DNA of 64,000 nucleotides from Palauibacter sp022826685 (lineage in GTDB: Bacteria; Gemmatimonadota; Gemmatimonadetes; Palauibacterales; Palauibacteraceae): the NCBI RefSeq assembly GCF_965221685.1, contig NZ_OZ244907.1. One strand, 5' to 3'. The position numbers were made by a program, and so were the translations under genes. The notes below the pieces were generated by a model. That model was not told where the DNA came from. It did not search any database and saw nothing but the letters and a program-made list of their open reading frames with translations. Positions 36,498-45,322 of the stretch are shown here, one piece after another. Positions within the stretch are counted from its first letter, which is position 1. Every line of letters begins with the position of its first letter.

Positions 36498-37559
36498 TCA
36501 GCGGCCCTCTCCGCGGCGGTACGCGAAGGGCCACACGTAGAAGTAGTCTTTCACGTTGCGCCACAGTTTGGACAGACCTTCGGGCTCGAAGACGAGGAAG
36601 AGGATGATGACGATCCCGAACACCGCCTGCTGCACGCTCGGCAGTAGGGCCGCGACCGCGGGCGCCGACCCCTGCAGTTCCTGCCCCACCCTCCCGATCA
36701 TGGCGGGGAGGAGGGTGATGAGCGCCGCCCCGAACAGCGAGCCGCGGATGGTCCCCAGCCCTCCGACGATGATCATCGCCAGGTAGAGGATGCTGGTCTC
36801 GAAGGTGAAGCGCTCCCACGAGATGATGTTGCGGTAGTACGCCGTGAGGGCCCCGGCGAGCCCCACGAAGAACGACGAGGTCGCGAAGGCGAGGAGCTTG
36901 GTCCCGAACACGTTCACCCCGATGACGCTCGCCGCGATGTCCTGGTCGCGGACGGCGACGAAGGAGCGGCCGATGCGCGAGCGGAAGAGGTTCGCCGTGA
37001 AGAGCGCCGTGCCCCCCGCGAGGACGATGCCGAGCCAGTAGAACCCGAAGTCCGTGTTCAGCCGCTGCCCGAAGAGCCGCGGGGCCGGGACGACGACCGC
37101 CTCGACCCCTCCCGTGAGCGCCGTCCAGTGCGTGACGATCCACTCTACGATTTCCTGGGCGGCCAGCGTCGAGATCGCGAGGTAGAGCCCCTTGAGCCGC
37201 AGTGAGGGGAGGCCGAAGAAGACGCCGACCGCCGCCGTCGCGAAGCAGGCGGCCACGATGCTCACGCCCCACGGCAGCCCCAGCCTGAGCGTGAGCAGCG
37301 CGGACGTGTACGCCCCGACGGCCATGAAGGCGCCCTGCCCCAGCGAGACCTGCCCCGTGTAGCCGACGAGGATATTCAACCCCAGCGCGCCGATCGTGGC
37401 GATCGCGATCTGGTTCGCGAGGTTGAGCCAGTACGGCGACGCCAGGAAGGGGAAGACGACGAGCGCGCCCATGAACAGCCCGAGCCGCACGCGCTCCGCC
37501 GGCACGCGCCGGAGCCCGATATCGGTTCGGTAGTCCGTGTGAAAGACGCCGCTCTCCAG
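36498..37559 (-). CDS. livM: LivM-type ABC importer permease
   Basis: The 353-residue permease has eight or more helices with family segments GLNILVGYTGQVSLGQGAFM and RSFVAVRDQDIAASVIGVNV. The first obvious start is GTG 37505, but the reading frame upstream encodes LESGVFHTDYRTDIGLRR, which matches the conserved N-terminal segment of LivM proteins. The only suitable codon there is CTG at 37559, five bases after a strong GGGAGG (37565-37570). I therefore use CTG 37559; a stop lies just upstream in the frame. An 11-base tandem repeat sits beyond the ribosome site. Confidence 0.8.
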   Translation of the reverse strand: MESGVFHTDYRTDIGLRRVPAERVRLGLFMGALVVFPFLASPYWLNLANQIAIATIGALGLNILVGYTGQVSLGQGAFMAVGAYTSALLTLRLGLPWGVSIVAACFATAAVGVFFGLPSLRLKGLYLAISTLAAQEIVEWIVTHWTALTGGVEAVVVPAPRLFGQRLNTDFGFYWLGIVLAGGTALFTANLFRSRIGRSFVAVRDQDIAASVIGVNVFGTKLLAFATSSFFVGLAGALTAYYRNIISWERFTFETSILYLAMIIVGGLGTIRGSLFGAALITLLPAMIGRVGQELQGSAPAVAALLPSVQQAVFGIVIILFLVFEPEGLSKLWRNVKDYFYVWPFAYRRGEGR

Positions 37560-37571
37560 GAGATCCTCCCT

Positions 37572-37593
37572 GTTGCCTGTCCGTTGCCTGTCC
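37572..37593. repeat. Tandem 11-bp repeat between livH and livM
   Basis: GTTGCCTGTCC occurs twice in direct tandem at 37572-37582 and 37583-37593, in the short gap between the livH stop and the livM ribosome-binding site. No coding role is visible. It may be a slippage duplication that changes the spacing between the two genes. Confidence 0.8.
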
Positions 37594-37601
37594 GCGCGCG
37601 C

Positions 37602-38480
37602 CTATACGCGCTCGATGATTTCTCTGCCGAAGAGTCCGTACGGGCGCACCATGAGGACGACGATCAGCACGACGTACGGGACGATGAGGTTGAGCCCGTG
37701 GCCGATGTAGCCGCCCGCGTAGAACTCCAGGAGCCCGATGATCGCGCCGCCGATCACGGCCCCCCGGATCGAATCGAGTCCGCCCAGGATCACGACCGGA
37801 AAGACGCGCAGGCCGATCTGCGCGACGTTCGGGGTCACGCCCACGATGTTGCCGAGCATGATCCCCCCAATGGCGGCCGTCACCGCCGCCAGCGCCCAAG
37901 CCGTCGCGAACACTCGCGGGATGCTGATCCCCATGCTGAGGGCGGCCTGCTGGTCGTCGGCGATGGCCCGCATCGCGATGCCGCTCCGCGTGTGCCGGAA
38001 GAAGAGCGCGAGTCCGCCGAGCAGCGCGAGCGCCAGCGGTATCGCCACCACGCGGTCCGCGCTCACCACGGCGGATCCCAGCATCACCTGGCCCTCGGGA
38101 AGGAAGGGCGGGAAGGTGCGCGGCTGCGGCCCCCAGATCCCGTGCACGACCGCCCGCAGGACGCTCGAGAGGCCGATCGTGACCATGATCATCGAGATGA
38201 TGGGCTCGCCGATCAGCGGTCGAAGCACGGTGCGCTCGACCGCGAGGCCGATGGCCGCCGCCACGAGCATCGTGAGCAGGACGCCCGCCGTCCACGGAAG
38301 TCCGACCTGGACGAGGAAGAAGAAGACGAGATAGGTCCCGAACAGGAGGAGGTCCCCCTGCGCGAAGTTGATGACGTCGCTCGCCTTGTAGATGACGACG
38401 AAGCCCACTGCGGCGAGCGCGTAGATCATGCCCGTGCCCAGGCCCGCCACCGTGAGTTGCAGGAACTGGTCCACGATCAC
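37602..38480 (-). CDS. livH: LivH-type ABC importer permease
   Basis: The 292-residue permease begins QFLQLTVAGLGTGMIYALAA and has FVVIYKASDVINFAQGDLLL, the most conserved LivH segment, plus the SGIAMRAIADDQQAALSMGI cytoplasmic coupling loop. It forms the importer channel with LivM. It starts at GTG 38480, overlapping the acyl-CoA synthetase stop as GTGA, showing that the synthetase and permease are translated together. Longer upstream reading frames only run antisense-free through the synthetase gene and are not supported. Confidence 0.9.
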   Translation of the reverse strand: MIVDQFLQLTVAGLGTGMIYALAAVGFVVIYKASDVINFAQGDLLLFGTYLVFFFLVQVGLPWTAGVLLTMLVAAAIGLAVERTVLRPLIGEPIISMIMVTIGLSSVLRAVVHGIWGPQPRTFPPFLPEGQVMLGSAVVSADRVVAIPLALALLGGLALFFRHTRSGIAMRAIADDQQAALSMGISIPRVFATAWALAAVTAAIGGIMLGNIVGVTPNVAQIGLRVFPVVILGGLDSIRGAVIGGAIIGLLEFYAGGYIGHGLNLIVPYVVLIVVLMVRPYGLFGREIIERV

Positions 38481-40444
38481 CCCGCTCCGCCGGGTGCGGC
38501 GAGTCCGCCGGGCGCGCCGGGGCCGCCGGGTCCATCGCGTCCGTCGAGCCGCTCGATCCGCAGATCGTGCTTCACGCTGGCCGTGCGGCCGTCCTGGTAG
38601 GTGATCTCCATCTCCACCGCCACGGAGTCGTCCTCCCCGTACAGCGCCTCGATCAGGGACTCGAAGCGCTCGGCGACGAAGCGCCGGCGCACCTTCCGGG
38701 TCCGCGTGAGTTCGGCGTCGTCCGCGTGCAGCTCCTTGTGCAGCAGGAGGAAACGCCGGACGCGGGCCGCCTCGGGCACGTCCCCGTTCACCGACACGAC
38801 GTGCGCCCGCACCAGGTCGTAGACCTCGGGTTTCTGCGACAGGTCGGTGAACGTCGTGTACGCGAGCTGCCGGCGCTCCGCCCACTGCCCCGCGTTCTCG
38901 AAGTCGATCGCGATGATCCCCGCCACGTACGGGTGCTCCCCGCCGAAGACCACCGCTTCGCTCACGTAGGGGCTGAACTTGAGCAGGTTCTCGATGAACT
39001 GGGGCGAAAAGGTCGTCCCGTCCGCGAGCGACATCACGTCCTTCAGCCGGTCGACGACGACGAGGTGGCCCTCATCGTCGAAGTACCCGGCGTCGCCCGA
39101 GTGCAGCCAACCGTCCACCAGCGTCTCGCCCGTCGCTTCCGGGTTCTCGAAGTACCCCTGAAAGACGGCCGGACCCCGCGTGAGGATCTCTCCATCGCCC
39201 GCCACCCGGACCTCCATCCCGGGCAGCGGCTCTCCGACCGTCTGGTAGCGGATGTCCCCGTCCCGGTGCAGCACCGAGATCCCGGCAACCTCCGTCTGCC
39301 CGTAGATCTGCTTCAGGTTCACGCCGAGCGCGTGGAAGAAACGGAACACGTCCGGCCCGAGCGCGGCCCCGCCCGTGTAGGCGTCGCGCAGGTGGCGCAG
39401 GCCGAGCTGGTTCTTGATCGGACGCATGGCGACCATCTCCGCGATCCCGCGCCGGAGGCGCCGCCAGCCGTCTGGCGCCCGCCCCTCGAACGCGTCGTCG
39501 GCCGCTTCCCCGCCCACCTTCATGGCCCACGCCTGGACGCGGCGCTTCAGCGGCGTCGTGTCCTCCACCATCACCTGCACCTCGGAGACGAGGTTCTCCC
39601 AGATGCGGGGTGGCGAGAACATCACGCGCGGCCCGATCTCGCGCAGATCCTGCCGCACGGTGCCCGGCTCCTCCGGGAAGTTCACGGGGAAGCCGACCAG
39701 AACGTGGCGGGAGATCGTCATCATCTGCTCTCCGATCCAGGCGAGGGGGAGAAACGAGACGAATTCGTCTCCCGCCGCCATCGGGTCCACGTCCTGCAGC
39801 TGTGCGGCCATGCTGAGCAGATTCGAGTGCGACAGCACGGCGAGCTTGGGCTTGCTCGTCGTCCCCGAGGTGGTGCACAGGAGCGCGGGATCGTCGCCCC
39901 GAACCGCCTCCAGGGCGGCGTCGTACTCGTCCGGCATCGCTTCGTCGCGCTCGGCCCCCTGGCGCTCCACATCCGGAAACGCGAGGAGCCCGGGCGCCTC
40001 GTAGCGGCCCAGTCCGCGCGGATCGTAGTAGACGATGTGCTCCAGGCGCGGCAGCGCTTCGCGGATCTCGAGCACCTTGTCGACCTGCTCCTGGTCCTCC
40101 GCGACCACGATCCGCGCCCTCGAGGCCGCGAGCAGATACTCGAGTTCGGTGGCGACCGCGTCCTGATAGAGGCCGAGGGGCAGCGCGCCGAGCGACTGCG
40201 CCGACAGCTCGCCGATGACCCACTCGGGACGGTTGTCCCCCACGATCGCGATCCGGTCGCCGCTCTGGAGACCGAGTTCGCGGAGCCCCATCGCGAAGTG
40301 CCGCACGCGCCGTGCGTATCCGGTCCACGTGATGCTCTGCCAGATCCCGAATTCCTTCTCGCGCATGGCCACGCGCCCGCCGCGGTTCGCCGCCTGCGAC
40401 TGAAGGAGCCCGGGCAGGCTGCCGTCCACGAATCCGACGCTCAT
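38477..40444 (-). CDS. Long-chain-type AMP-forming acyl-CoA synthetase
   Basis: The 655-residue enzyme has the P-loop LLCTTSGTTSKPKLAVLSH near residue 188, adenine contact AYTGGAALGPDVF, IYGQTEVAG near 372, and the hinge region LHSGDAGYFDDEGHLVVVDRLK near 425-450. The long FVAERFESLIEALYG C-terminal section is typical of the FACS/long-chain branch. It ends with a Gly/Pro-rich tail (residues about 635-655). It activates a carboxylic acid to its CoA ester. Being interleaved among liv genes, and with a second ligase at the operon end, it probably activates the imported substrate. Confidence 0.88.
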   Translation of the reverse strand: MSVGFVDGSLPGLLQSQAANRGGRVAMREKEFGIWQSITWTGYARRVRHFAMGLRELGLQSGDRIAIVGDNRPEWVIGELSAQSLGALPLGLYQDAVATELEYLLAASRARIVVAEDQEQVDKVLEIREALPRLEHIVYYDPRGLGRYEAPGLLAFPDVERQGAERDEAMPDEYDAALEAVRGDDPALLCTTSGTTSKPKLAVLSHSNLLSMAAQLQDVDPMAAGDEFVSFLPLAWIGEQMMTISRHVLVGFPVNFPEEPGTVRQDLREIGPRVMFSPPRIWENLVSEVQVMVEDTTPLKRRVQAWAMKVGGEAADDAFEGRAPDGWRRLRRGIAEMVAMRPIKNQLGLRHLRDAYTGGAALGPDVFRFFHALGVNLKQIYGQTEVAGISVLHRDGDIRYQTVGEPLPGMEVRVAGDGEILTRGPAVFQGYFENPEATGETLVDGWLHSGDAGYFDDEGHLVVVDRLKDVMSLADGTTFSPQFIENLLKFSPYVSEAVVFGGEHPYVAGIIAIDFENAGQWAERRQLAYTTFTDLSQKPEVYDLVRAHVVSVNGDVPEAARVRRFLLLHKELHADDAELTRTRKVRRRFVAERFESLIEALYGEDDSVAVEMEITYQDGRTASVKHDLRIERLDGRDGPGGPGAPGGLAAPGGAG

Positions 40445-40451
40445 GACCCGC

Positions 40452-41270
40452 TCACGAGACGGCGCCGGCCGCGGATTCCCCGTGACCCAGATACGCCTCG
40501 ATCACGCGCGGATTCGCGCGGACCTCGGTCGGCGGGCCTTCGGCGATGACCTGCCCGAACTCGAGCGCGATCACACGTTCGGAGATGTCCATGATCACGT
40601 CCATGTCGTGATCGATGACGACGGGGGTCGTCCCCCACTCCTCGTGCACGTCGAGGATGAAGCGCGCCATCGACTCCTTCTCCTCGGAGTTCATCCCGGC
40701 CAGCGGTTCGTCGAGGAGCAGGATCTCGGGGTCGAGCGCCAGGGCGCGGCCGAGTTCCACGAGCTTCTGCTGTCCGTAGGGGAGGTTGCCGACGATGGCG
40801 TGCCGGATCGGCTCCAGGTTGAGGAAATCGATGACTTCCTCGACCCGCACGCGGTGCCGGATCTCGCGGCGCCGCTGGGGACCCCAGAAGATCCCGCCCG
40901 ACAGGACTCCGCCCCGCATGTGGACGTGGCGTCCGAGCATGATGTTGTCGAGCGCGGTCATGTGCTTGAAGAGTTCGATGCTCTGGAAGGTGCGCGCGAC
41001 GCCCAGCCGGGCGATCCGGTGCGGCGGCAGGCGGTGGAGCGCATGCGATCGGTCCGCGGCGTCACGCAGGACGATCGTGCCCTCCGTGGGCCGGTAGAGC
41101 CCGGAAATGCAGTTGAGCACGCTCGTCTTGCCCGCCCCGTTCGGGCCGATGAGCGCGAGGAGTTCGCCGCCTCGGATGTCGAGGCACACGTTCTCGAGCG
41201 CCGTCACGCCCCCGAAGCGGAGGGTGACGCCGTCCAAATGGACGTTGGCTCGGCCGTCGGGCTCGTTCAT
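40452..41270 (-). CDS. livG: LivG-type ABC importer ATPase
   Basis: The 272-residue ATPase has Walker A LIGPNGAGKTSVLNCISG, then the LivG-specific VARTFQSIELFKHMTALDNI, signature NLPYGQQKLVELGRAL, Walker B ILLLDEPLAGMNSEEK and H-loop VVIDHDMDVIMD. The change from LSGG to LPYGQQ is normal for LivG. It is the first gene of the seven-gene importer/ligase operon, starting at ATG 41270, 83 bases from the divergent DUF4159 gene, so the operon promoter must lie in that gap. The acyl-CoA synthetase follows after 7 bases. Confidence 0.9.
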   Translation of the reverse strand: MNEPDGRANVHLDGVTLRFGGVTALENVCLDIRGGELLALIGPNGAGKTSVLNCISGLYRPTEGTIVLRDAADRSHALHRLPPHRIARLGVARTFQSIELFKHMTALDNIMLGRHVHMRGGVLSGGIFWGPQRRREIRHRVRVEEVIDFLNLEPIRHAIVGNLPYGQQKLVELGRALALDPEILLLDEPLAGMNSEEKESMARFILDVHEEWGTTPVVIDHDMDVIMDISERVIALEFGQVIAEGPPTEVRANPRVIEAYLGHGESAAGAVS

Positions 41271-41353
41271 GTCGGCGCCTGCCGCGGCTCGGGACCGTTC
41301 GGGGAAAACAGGAAGTAGTTGACGAGCGGGCCTCCGGCAATCCTTATGAGCGT

Positions 41354-42241
41354 ATGCTGCGTCTCCGACTGCGCTCCGCCCCGATCGTCGCCACCGCGCT
41401 CGCCGCCGTGCTCGCCGCCGCCGCCGTGACCGGCATGACGGCACGATCCGACCCGCCGCCGGAAGAGGTCGCCGGGGCGGCAAGCGGTTCCGACCTCAGC
41501 GAGCGCGCGGCCGCCCGCGACCGGCTCCTCGAGCGCGAACCGGGGCTGGCCCAGGCGCAGGCGGAGTGGGGCCGCGACTTCTACTTCACGCGCGCCATCT
41601 ACTCCGGTTCGCGAGGCTGGTGGGGGGGACGGGGACGCGGTACCTGGTCCACGGACTTCCCGAAGGCCGACCGCCAGTTCCTCTTCATCCTCCATCGCCT
41701 GCTCACGATGCTGGACCTCCACGAGTGGGAGAATCCGGTTTCGCTCGCCGACCCCGAACTGCGCCGATTCCCCTTCCTCTACATGCTGGAGGTCGGCTAC
41801 ATGAACCTCTCCGAGGCCGAAATCGAGGGACTCCGGGGCTACCTGGAGGCGGGCGGTTTCCTCGTGGTAGACGATTTCTGGGGAGAAGAGGCGTGGTACA
41901 ACTTCGAGTACCACATGTCGCGCGTCCTGCCCGGCCGCCCGATCGAGCCGATTCCGCTGGACCATCCGATCTTCCACCAGTTCTACGACATCGACGAGAT
42001 CCTGACGGTCCCGGCCATCAACAACGCGGCGCGCGGACGGTACGAGGAGTGCTGGGGACCCTGCCCGCCCACGGTCAGCGGGATCTTCGACGACCGCGGC
42101 GAACTGATGGTCGTCATCAACCACAACACGGATCTGGGCGACGCGTGGGAGTGGTCGGAGAACCCGTACTACCCGATCGACCGGTCGACCTACGCCTACG
42201 AACTCGCCATCAACTACATCATCTACGGCCTCAGCCACTGA
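41354..42241 (+). CDS. DUF4159-domain exported protein
   Basis: The 295-residue protein has a signal peptide (PIVATALAAVLAAAAVTGMT) and a DUF4159 domain, with DRQFLFILHRLLTMLDLHEW and GGFLVVDDFWGEEAWYNFEY as typical segments. This domain is class I glutamine amidotransferase-like and is found in exported proteins of unknown role in many Gemmatimonadota, Acidobacteria and Bacteroidota. No catalytic Cys-His pair is obvious. It overlaps the carbamoylase gene downstream by one base (TGATG), which suggests the two act together, but the function is unknown. Confidence 0.82.
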   Translation: MLRLRLRSAPIVATALAAVLAAAAVTGMTARSDPPPEEVAGAASGSDLSERAAARDRLLEREPGLAQAQAEWGRDFYFTRAIYSGSRGWWGGRGRGTWSTDFPKADRQFLFILHRLLTMLDLHEWENPVSLADPELRRFPFLYMLEVGYMNLSEAEIEGLRGYLEAGGFLVVDDFWGEEAWYNFEYHMSRVLPGRPIEPIPLDHPIFHQFYDIDEILTVPAINNAARGRYEECWGPCPPTVSGIFDDRGELMVVINHNTDLGDAWEWSENPYYPIDRSTYAYELAINYIIYGLSH

Positions 42242-43560
42242 TGGGGCCGATCTCCCGGCGGCGGTTCGGGAGACTCGCCCTCGGCGTCGCGGGGGCGGCG
42301 GCCACCTCCGGACCGCTCCGCGCGCTGCGCGGCCAGCGACTGCTCGTGGACGGCGAACGGCTCAACCGCCGCCTCGGCGAACTCGCGCGCTTCAGCAGCG
42401 CCGAGGAGGGCACGACGAGGCTCGCCTACAGCGACGAGGACCGGGCGGCCCGCGACTGGCTCTCGGACATCATGGCCGATCTCGGCCTCGAAGTGCACGT
42501 GGACCGGGCCGCCAACCTGATCGGACGCCGGCGCGGCACCGACCCCTCGCTCGCCCCCATCGTCGTGGGCTCCCACATCGACTCCGTCCCGGCGGGCGGG
42601 AGCTACGACGGCCAGGTCGGCTCCATGGGCGCGCTGGAGGCGATCGCGACGCTGGTGGACGCGGAGCGGGAAACCCGTCACCCCCTTGAACTCGTGATCT
42701 GGGCCAACGAGGAGGGCGGCAAGACCGGGAGCCGCGCGATCGCGGGCGAGACCCTGCCCTGGGAGCGCGATATCGTCACCGCGAGCGGGTTCATGATCGG
42801 CGAAGGCACGAAACGCCTGGGCGGCGACCTCACCGACCTAGCCGCGGCCCGGCGGGAGGCCGGCAGCCTGACGGCCTACCTCGAACTGCACATCGAACAG
42901 GGGTTCGTCCTCGACCGGCGCGAACTCGACATCGGCGTCGTGCAGGGCATCGTCGGCATCCGGCGCTGGACCGTCACGGTCGACGGGTTCGCGAACCACG
43001 CGGGCACCACGCCCATGGACATGCGGCAGGACGCCATGGTGACGGCCGCGCGCATCATCGACGCCGTGCACGTGACCGCGCGGGAACTGCCCGGGCGGCA
43101 CGTGGCCACGGTCGGCCGGCTCACCGCCGAGCCCGGCGCGCCGAACGTCATCCCGGGCCGGGTCATTTTCAGCCTCGAGATCCGCGACCTCGCCATGACC
43201 GGGATCGACGCCGTGTTCCAGGCGATCCGGGGACGCGCGGAGGAGATCGCGGCGGCGGACGGTACGACGGTCTCCATCGAGCAGTTCTACGAGAGCCGCG
43301 CGGCGCCGACCGACCCGCGCCTCCGGGACATCATCGAGGCGGAGGCCCTCGATCTCGGCCTCACCGCGCTCCGCATGCCGAGCGGGGCGGGCCACGACGC
43401 GCAGAGCGTCGCGCTGCTGGGGCCGGTGGGGATGATCTTCGTGCCGAGCCGCGACGGCATCAGCCACTCGCCGCTCGAGTTCACGGAGCCGGATCAGATC
43501 ACGGCGGGGACGAACGTGCTGCTCCGGACGCTGCTCGCGATCGACGCGCGCGGCCTCTGA
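42241..43560 (+). CDS. Tat-exported carbamoylase/allantoate amidohydrolase (M20)
   Basis: The 439-residue enzyme has a Tat signal (SRRRFGRLALGVAGAAATS) and the M20 hydantoinase/carbamoylase fold. Metal ligands and active site lie in VVGSHIDSVPAGGSYDGQVG, IWANEEGGKTGSRA, LELHIEQG and DGISHSPLEF; the dimer-domain segment HAGTTPMDMRQDAM is also conserved. Such enzymes hydrolyse N-carbamoyl amino acids or ureido acids, releasing ammonia and CO2. Export by Tat is not usual for the cytosolic purine-pathway members. It overlaps the DUF4159 gene as TGATG and converges on an acetamidase gene. Confidence 0.9.
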   Translation: MGPISRRRFGRLALGVAGAAATSGPLRALRGQRLLVDGERLNRRLGELARFSSAEEGTTRLAYSDEDRAARDWLSDIMADLGLEVHVDRAANLIGRRRGTDPSLAPIVVGSHIDSVPAGGSYDGQVGSMGALEAIATLVDAERETRHPLELVIWANEEGGKTGSRAIAGETLPWERDIVTASGFMIGEGTKRLGGDLTDLAAARREAGSLTAYLELHIEQGFVLDRRELDIGVVQGIVGIRRWTVTVDGFANHAGTTPMDMRQDAMVTAARIIDAVHVTARELPGRHVATVGRLTAEPGAPNVIPGRVIFSLEIRDLAMTGIDAVFQAIRGRAEEIAAADGTTVSIEQFYESRAAPTDPRLRDIIEAEALDLGLTALRMPSGAGHDAQSVALLGPVGMIFVPSRDGISHSPLEFTEPDQITAGTNVLLRTLLAIDARGL

Positions 43561-43596
43561 CCCCGGCCGCGCCCGCAGACCTTCCGCGACCGGCCG

Positions 43597-44634
43597 TCAG
43601 TTGCCGATCACGTCCTTCGAGATGCGCATGGCGACCAGCATGTTCGGCACGTCCACGACCTCGGAGATCTTGAGGTCGCCGGCCATCGACGCCAGCTGGT
43701 AGGCTTCCTGACGGGACAGGTCCCGGGAGCTCGCCAGGTAGTCGACCATCGCCTCGACGGCGTTTCGCGCCGCCTCGTCGATCGTCGGCGCGAAGCCCGT
43801 CACCGCATAAAATTCATCCGTCTCGTAGTGGGGCGACGCGATCGGCCCGGCGCCCTTGATGACCTCCAGTTCGTACACCACGCGCAGCGGCCCCTCGATC
43901 GCCGTGCCGCCCACCTCGCCGTCCCCCTGCGCGATGTGCGGGTCGCCCATCGAGAACAGCGCCCCGTCCACGAGGACCGGGAAGTACACCGTCGAGCCCT
44001 CGACCATGTCGCGGTCGTCCATGTTGCCGCCGTTCTGGCGGGGCGGGATGGTGACGAGCATCGAATCGGTGTCGGGCGCCACCCCCATCACGCCGGGGAA
44101 CGGCCGCAGCGGAATCCGGACCCCGGGCGCAAAATCGACGCTCGTATCCCCCGGCTCGAACTCGAAGGTCCTGAGATACGGGTCGGGAAACCGGTCGGCG
44201 AGGAACCCGAATCCGGGGACGTTCGCGACCCAGCCCCAGTCGCCAAGTTCGATCTCGTGCAGGGTGACCGCGAGGAGGTCGCCCGCCTCGGCGCCCTCGA
44301 CGTACACCGGCCCCGTCAGCGGGTGGATGGGATCGAAGCTCAGCCGGGCGAGATCCTCGAACGTGGACTCCGGCGTCAGTTGCCCGTCCGACGCCTCCTC
44401 GAGATACGCCTCGATGACGGCGCCCGACTCCACGTACAGGATCGGCGGGATCGTCCGGCTCCAGCGGTTGTGCGTCTGGTCCGCCGTCAGCGTGTGCTGG
44501 GGCTCGGGCGTCGGCGACACCTCCTCGCCGCCCGCCATCTCCTCCGCGGCGCCGGTTCCGTCCCCGGGCGCGCAGCCCGTCGCGAGGACGAGCGAGAGGA
44601 GCGGCACCCCGGCGGAGACCCTGCCGCCCGCCAT
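43597..44634 (-). CDS. Acetamidase/formamidase family lipoprotein
   Basis: The 345-residue product has a lipobox signal (VPLLSLVLATGCAPGD) and the FmdA/AmdA fold, with TADQTHNRWSRTIPPIL, TGPVYVEGAEAGDLLAVTLH, RPFPGVMGVAP, PPRQNGGNMDDRDM and MGDPHIAQGDGEVGGTAIE as family blocks. These enzymes hydrolyse small amides such as formamide or acetamide, but lipoprotein forms of unknown substrate are common. It starts at ATG 44634, overlapping the DUF4399 stop (TGATG); a GTG one codon earlier would give a GTGA overlap. It may act with the exported carbamoylase convergently encoded beside it. Confidence 0.86.
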   Translation of the reverse strand: MAGGRVSAGVPLLSLVLATGCAPGDGTGAAEEMAGGEEVSPTPEPQHTLTADQTHNRWSRTIPPILYVESGAVIEAYLEEASDGQLTPESTFEDLARLSFDPIHPLTGPVYVEGAEAGDLLAVTLHEIELGDWGWVANVPGFGFLADRFPDPYLRTFEFEPGDTSVDFAPGVRIPLRPFPGVMGVAPDTDSMLVTIPPRQNGGNMDDRDMVEGSTVYFPVLVDGALFSMGDPHIAQGDGEVGGTAIEGPLRVVYELEVIKGAGPIASPHYETDEFYAVTGFAPTIDEAARNAVEAMVDYLASSRDLSRQEAYQLASMAGDLKISEVVDVPNMLVAMRISKDVIGN

Positions 44635-45119
44635 CACTCTTCGTTCGCGACCGTGAAGTGGAGCGTGTCCACGACCGGCGGATCGAGCGGGATGTGCGCC
44701 GGGTTGGCCACCACCGCGATGAGGCGGTGTTCGCCGGCCGCGAGTCCCTCCAGCATGTACTCGGTGCTCCCATCCCCCATGTGGATGATCTGCGGGTCGT
44801 TCTGGGGGATCAGGTCGGAGAGCGGCGTGAGATCCACGTCGACGTACAGGTGATGGTGTCCGGTGCCGACGACCGGCGGCGTGATGGAGACGATCTCGAT
44901 CCCCTCCGTCTCCATGACGATCAGGACATCCGGGCCCACGGTCGCGCCTTCCTCCGGCTGCGTGATCCGTACGGTGACGGCCGCCTCGGCGGGCATCTCT
45001 TCGGCCGGTTCTGCGGCCATCTCGGCGTCCTCGGCCTGTTCTCCTCCCCCGCAGGCGATGGCGAGCGAGAGCGGCGCGATGAGGGCAACGTGGATCCATC
45101 TCGGGCGCGGGAAACGCAT
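44634..45119 (-). CDS. DUF4399-domain lipoprotein
   Basis: The 161-residue lipoprotein has a lipobox signal (LIAPLSLAIACGGGE), an acidic Glu/Ala-rich linker, and a DUF4399 domain marked by VRITQPEEGATVGPDVLI, TGHHHLYVDVDL and LAAGEHRLIAVVANPAH. The HHH motif is suggestive of metal binding but the domain's role is unknown. A perfect AGGAGG lies five bases before ATG 45119, fixing the start. It precedes and overlaps the acetamidase-like gene, so both are probably made from one transcript. Confidence 0.85.
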   Translation of the reverse strand: MRFPRPRWIHVALIAPLSLAIACGGGEQAEDAEMAAEPAEEMPAEAAVTVRITQPEEGATVGPDVLIVMETEGIEIVSITPPVVGTGHHHLYVDVDLTPLSDLIPQNDPQIIHMGDGSTEYMLEGLAAGEHRLIAVVANPAHIPLDPPVVDTLHFTVANEE

Positions 45120-45322
45120 GAAACCTCCTGGACGAACGATCCGTCGATGCGACATGGTTCTGAGACTCGCACACTAGGGAAACGAACCCGCGTGCGCGAG
45201 ACGCGCGGGGCGACGCCACGCGGGATACAACGTTTCCGCTCTCCGCATGTTCTCACACATTGAGCGGGAGTTCACGAGGGAAAAGGCGAACGCATGTCCT
45301 TCAGTTCATGACCGGAGCACCG

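Noticed and set aside
36340..38535. 731-codon minus-strand open frame over livM and livH
   Set aside because: It is in another frame of two clear permease genes and is low-complexity Arg/Gly/Pro-rich.
34414..41270. Straight leucine/isoleucine/valine uptake reading for the Liv cluster
   Set aside because: Two acyl-CoA ligases embedded with coupled starts make a carboxylic acid substrate more likely than amino acids.
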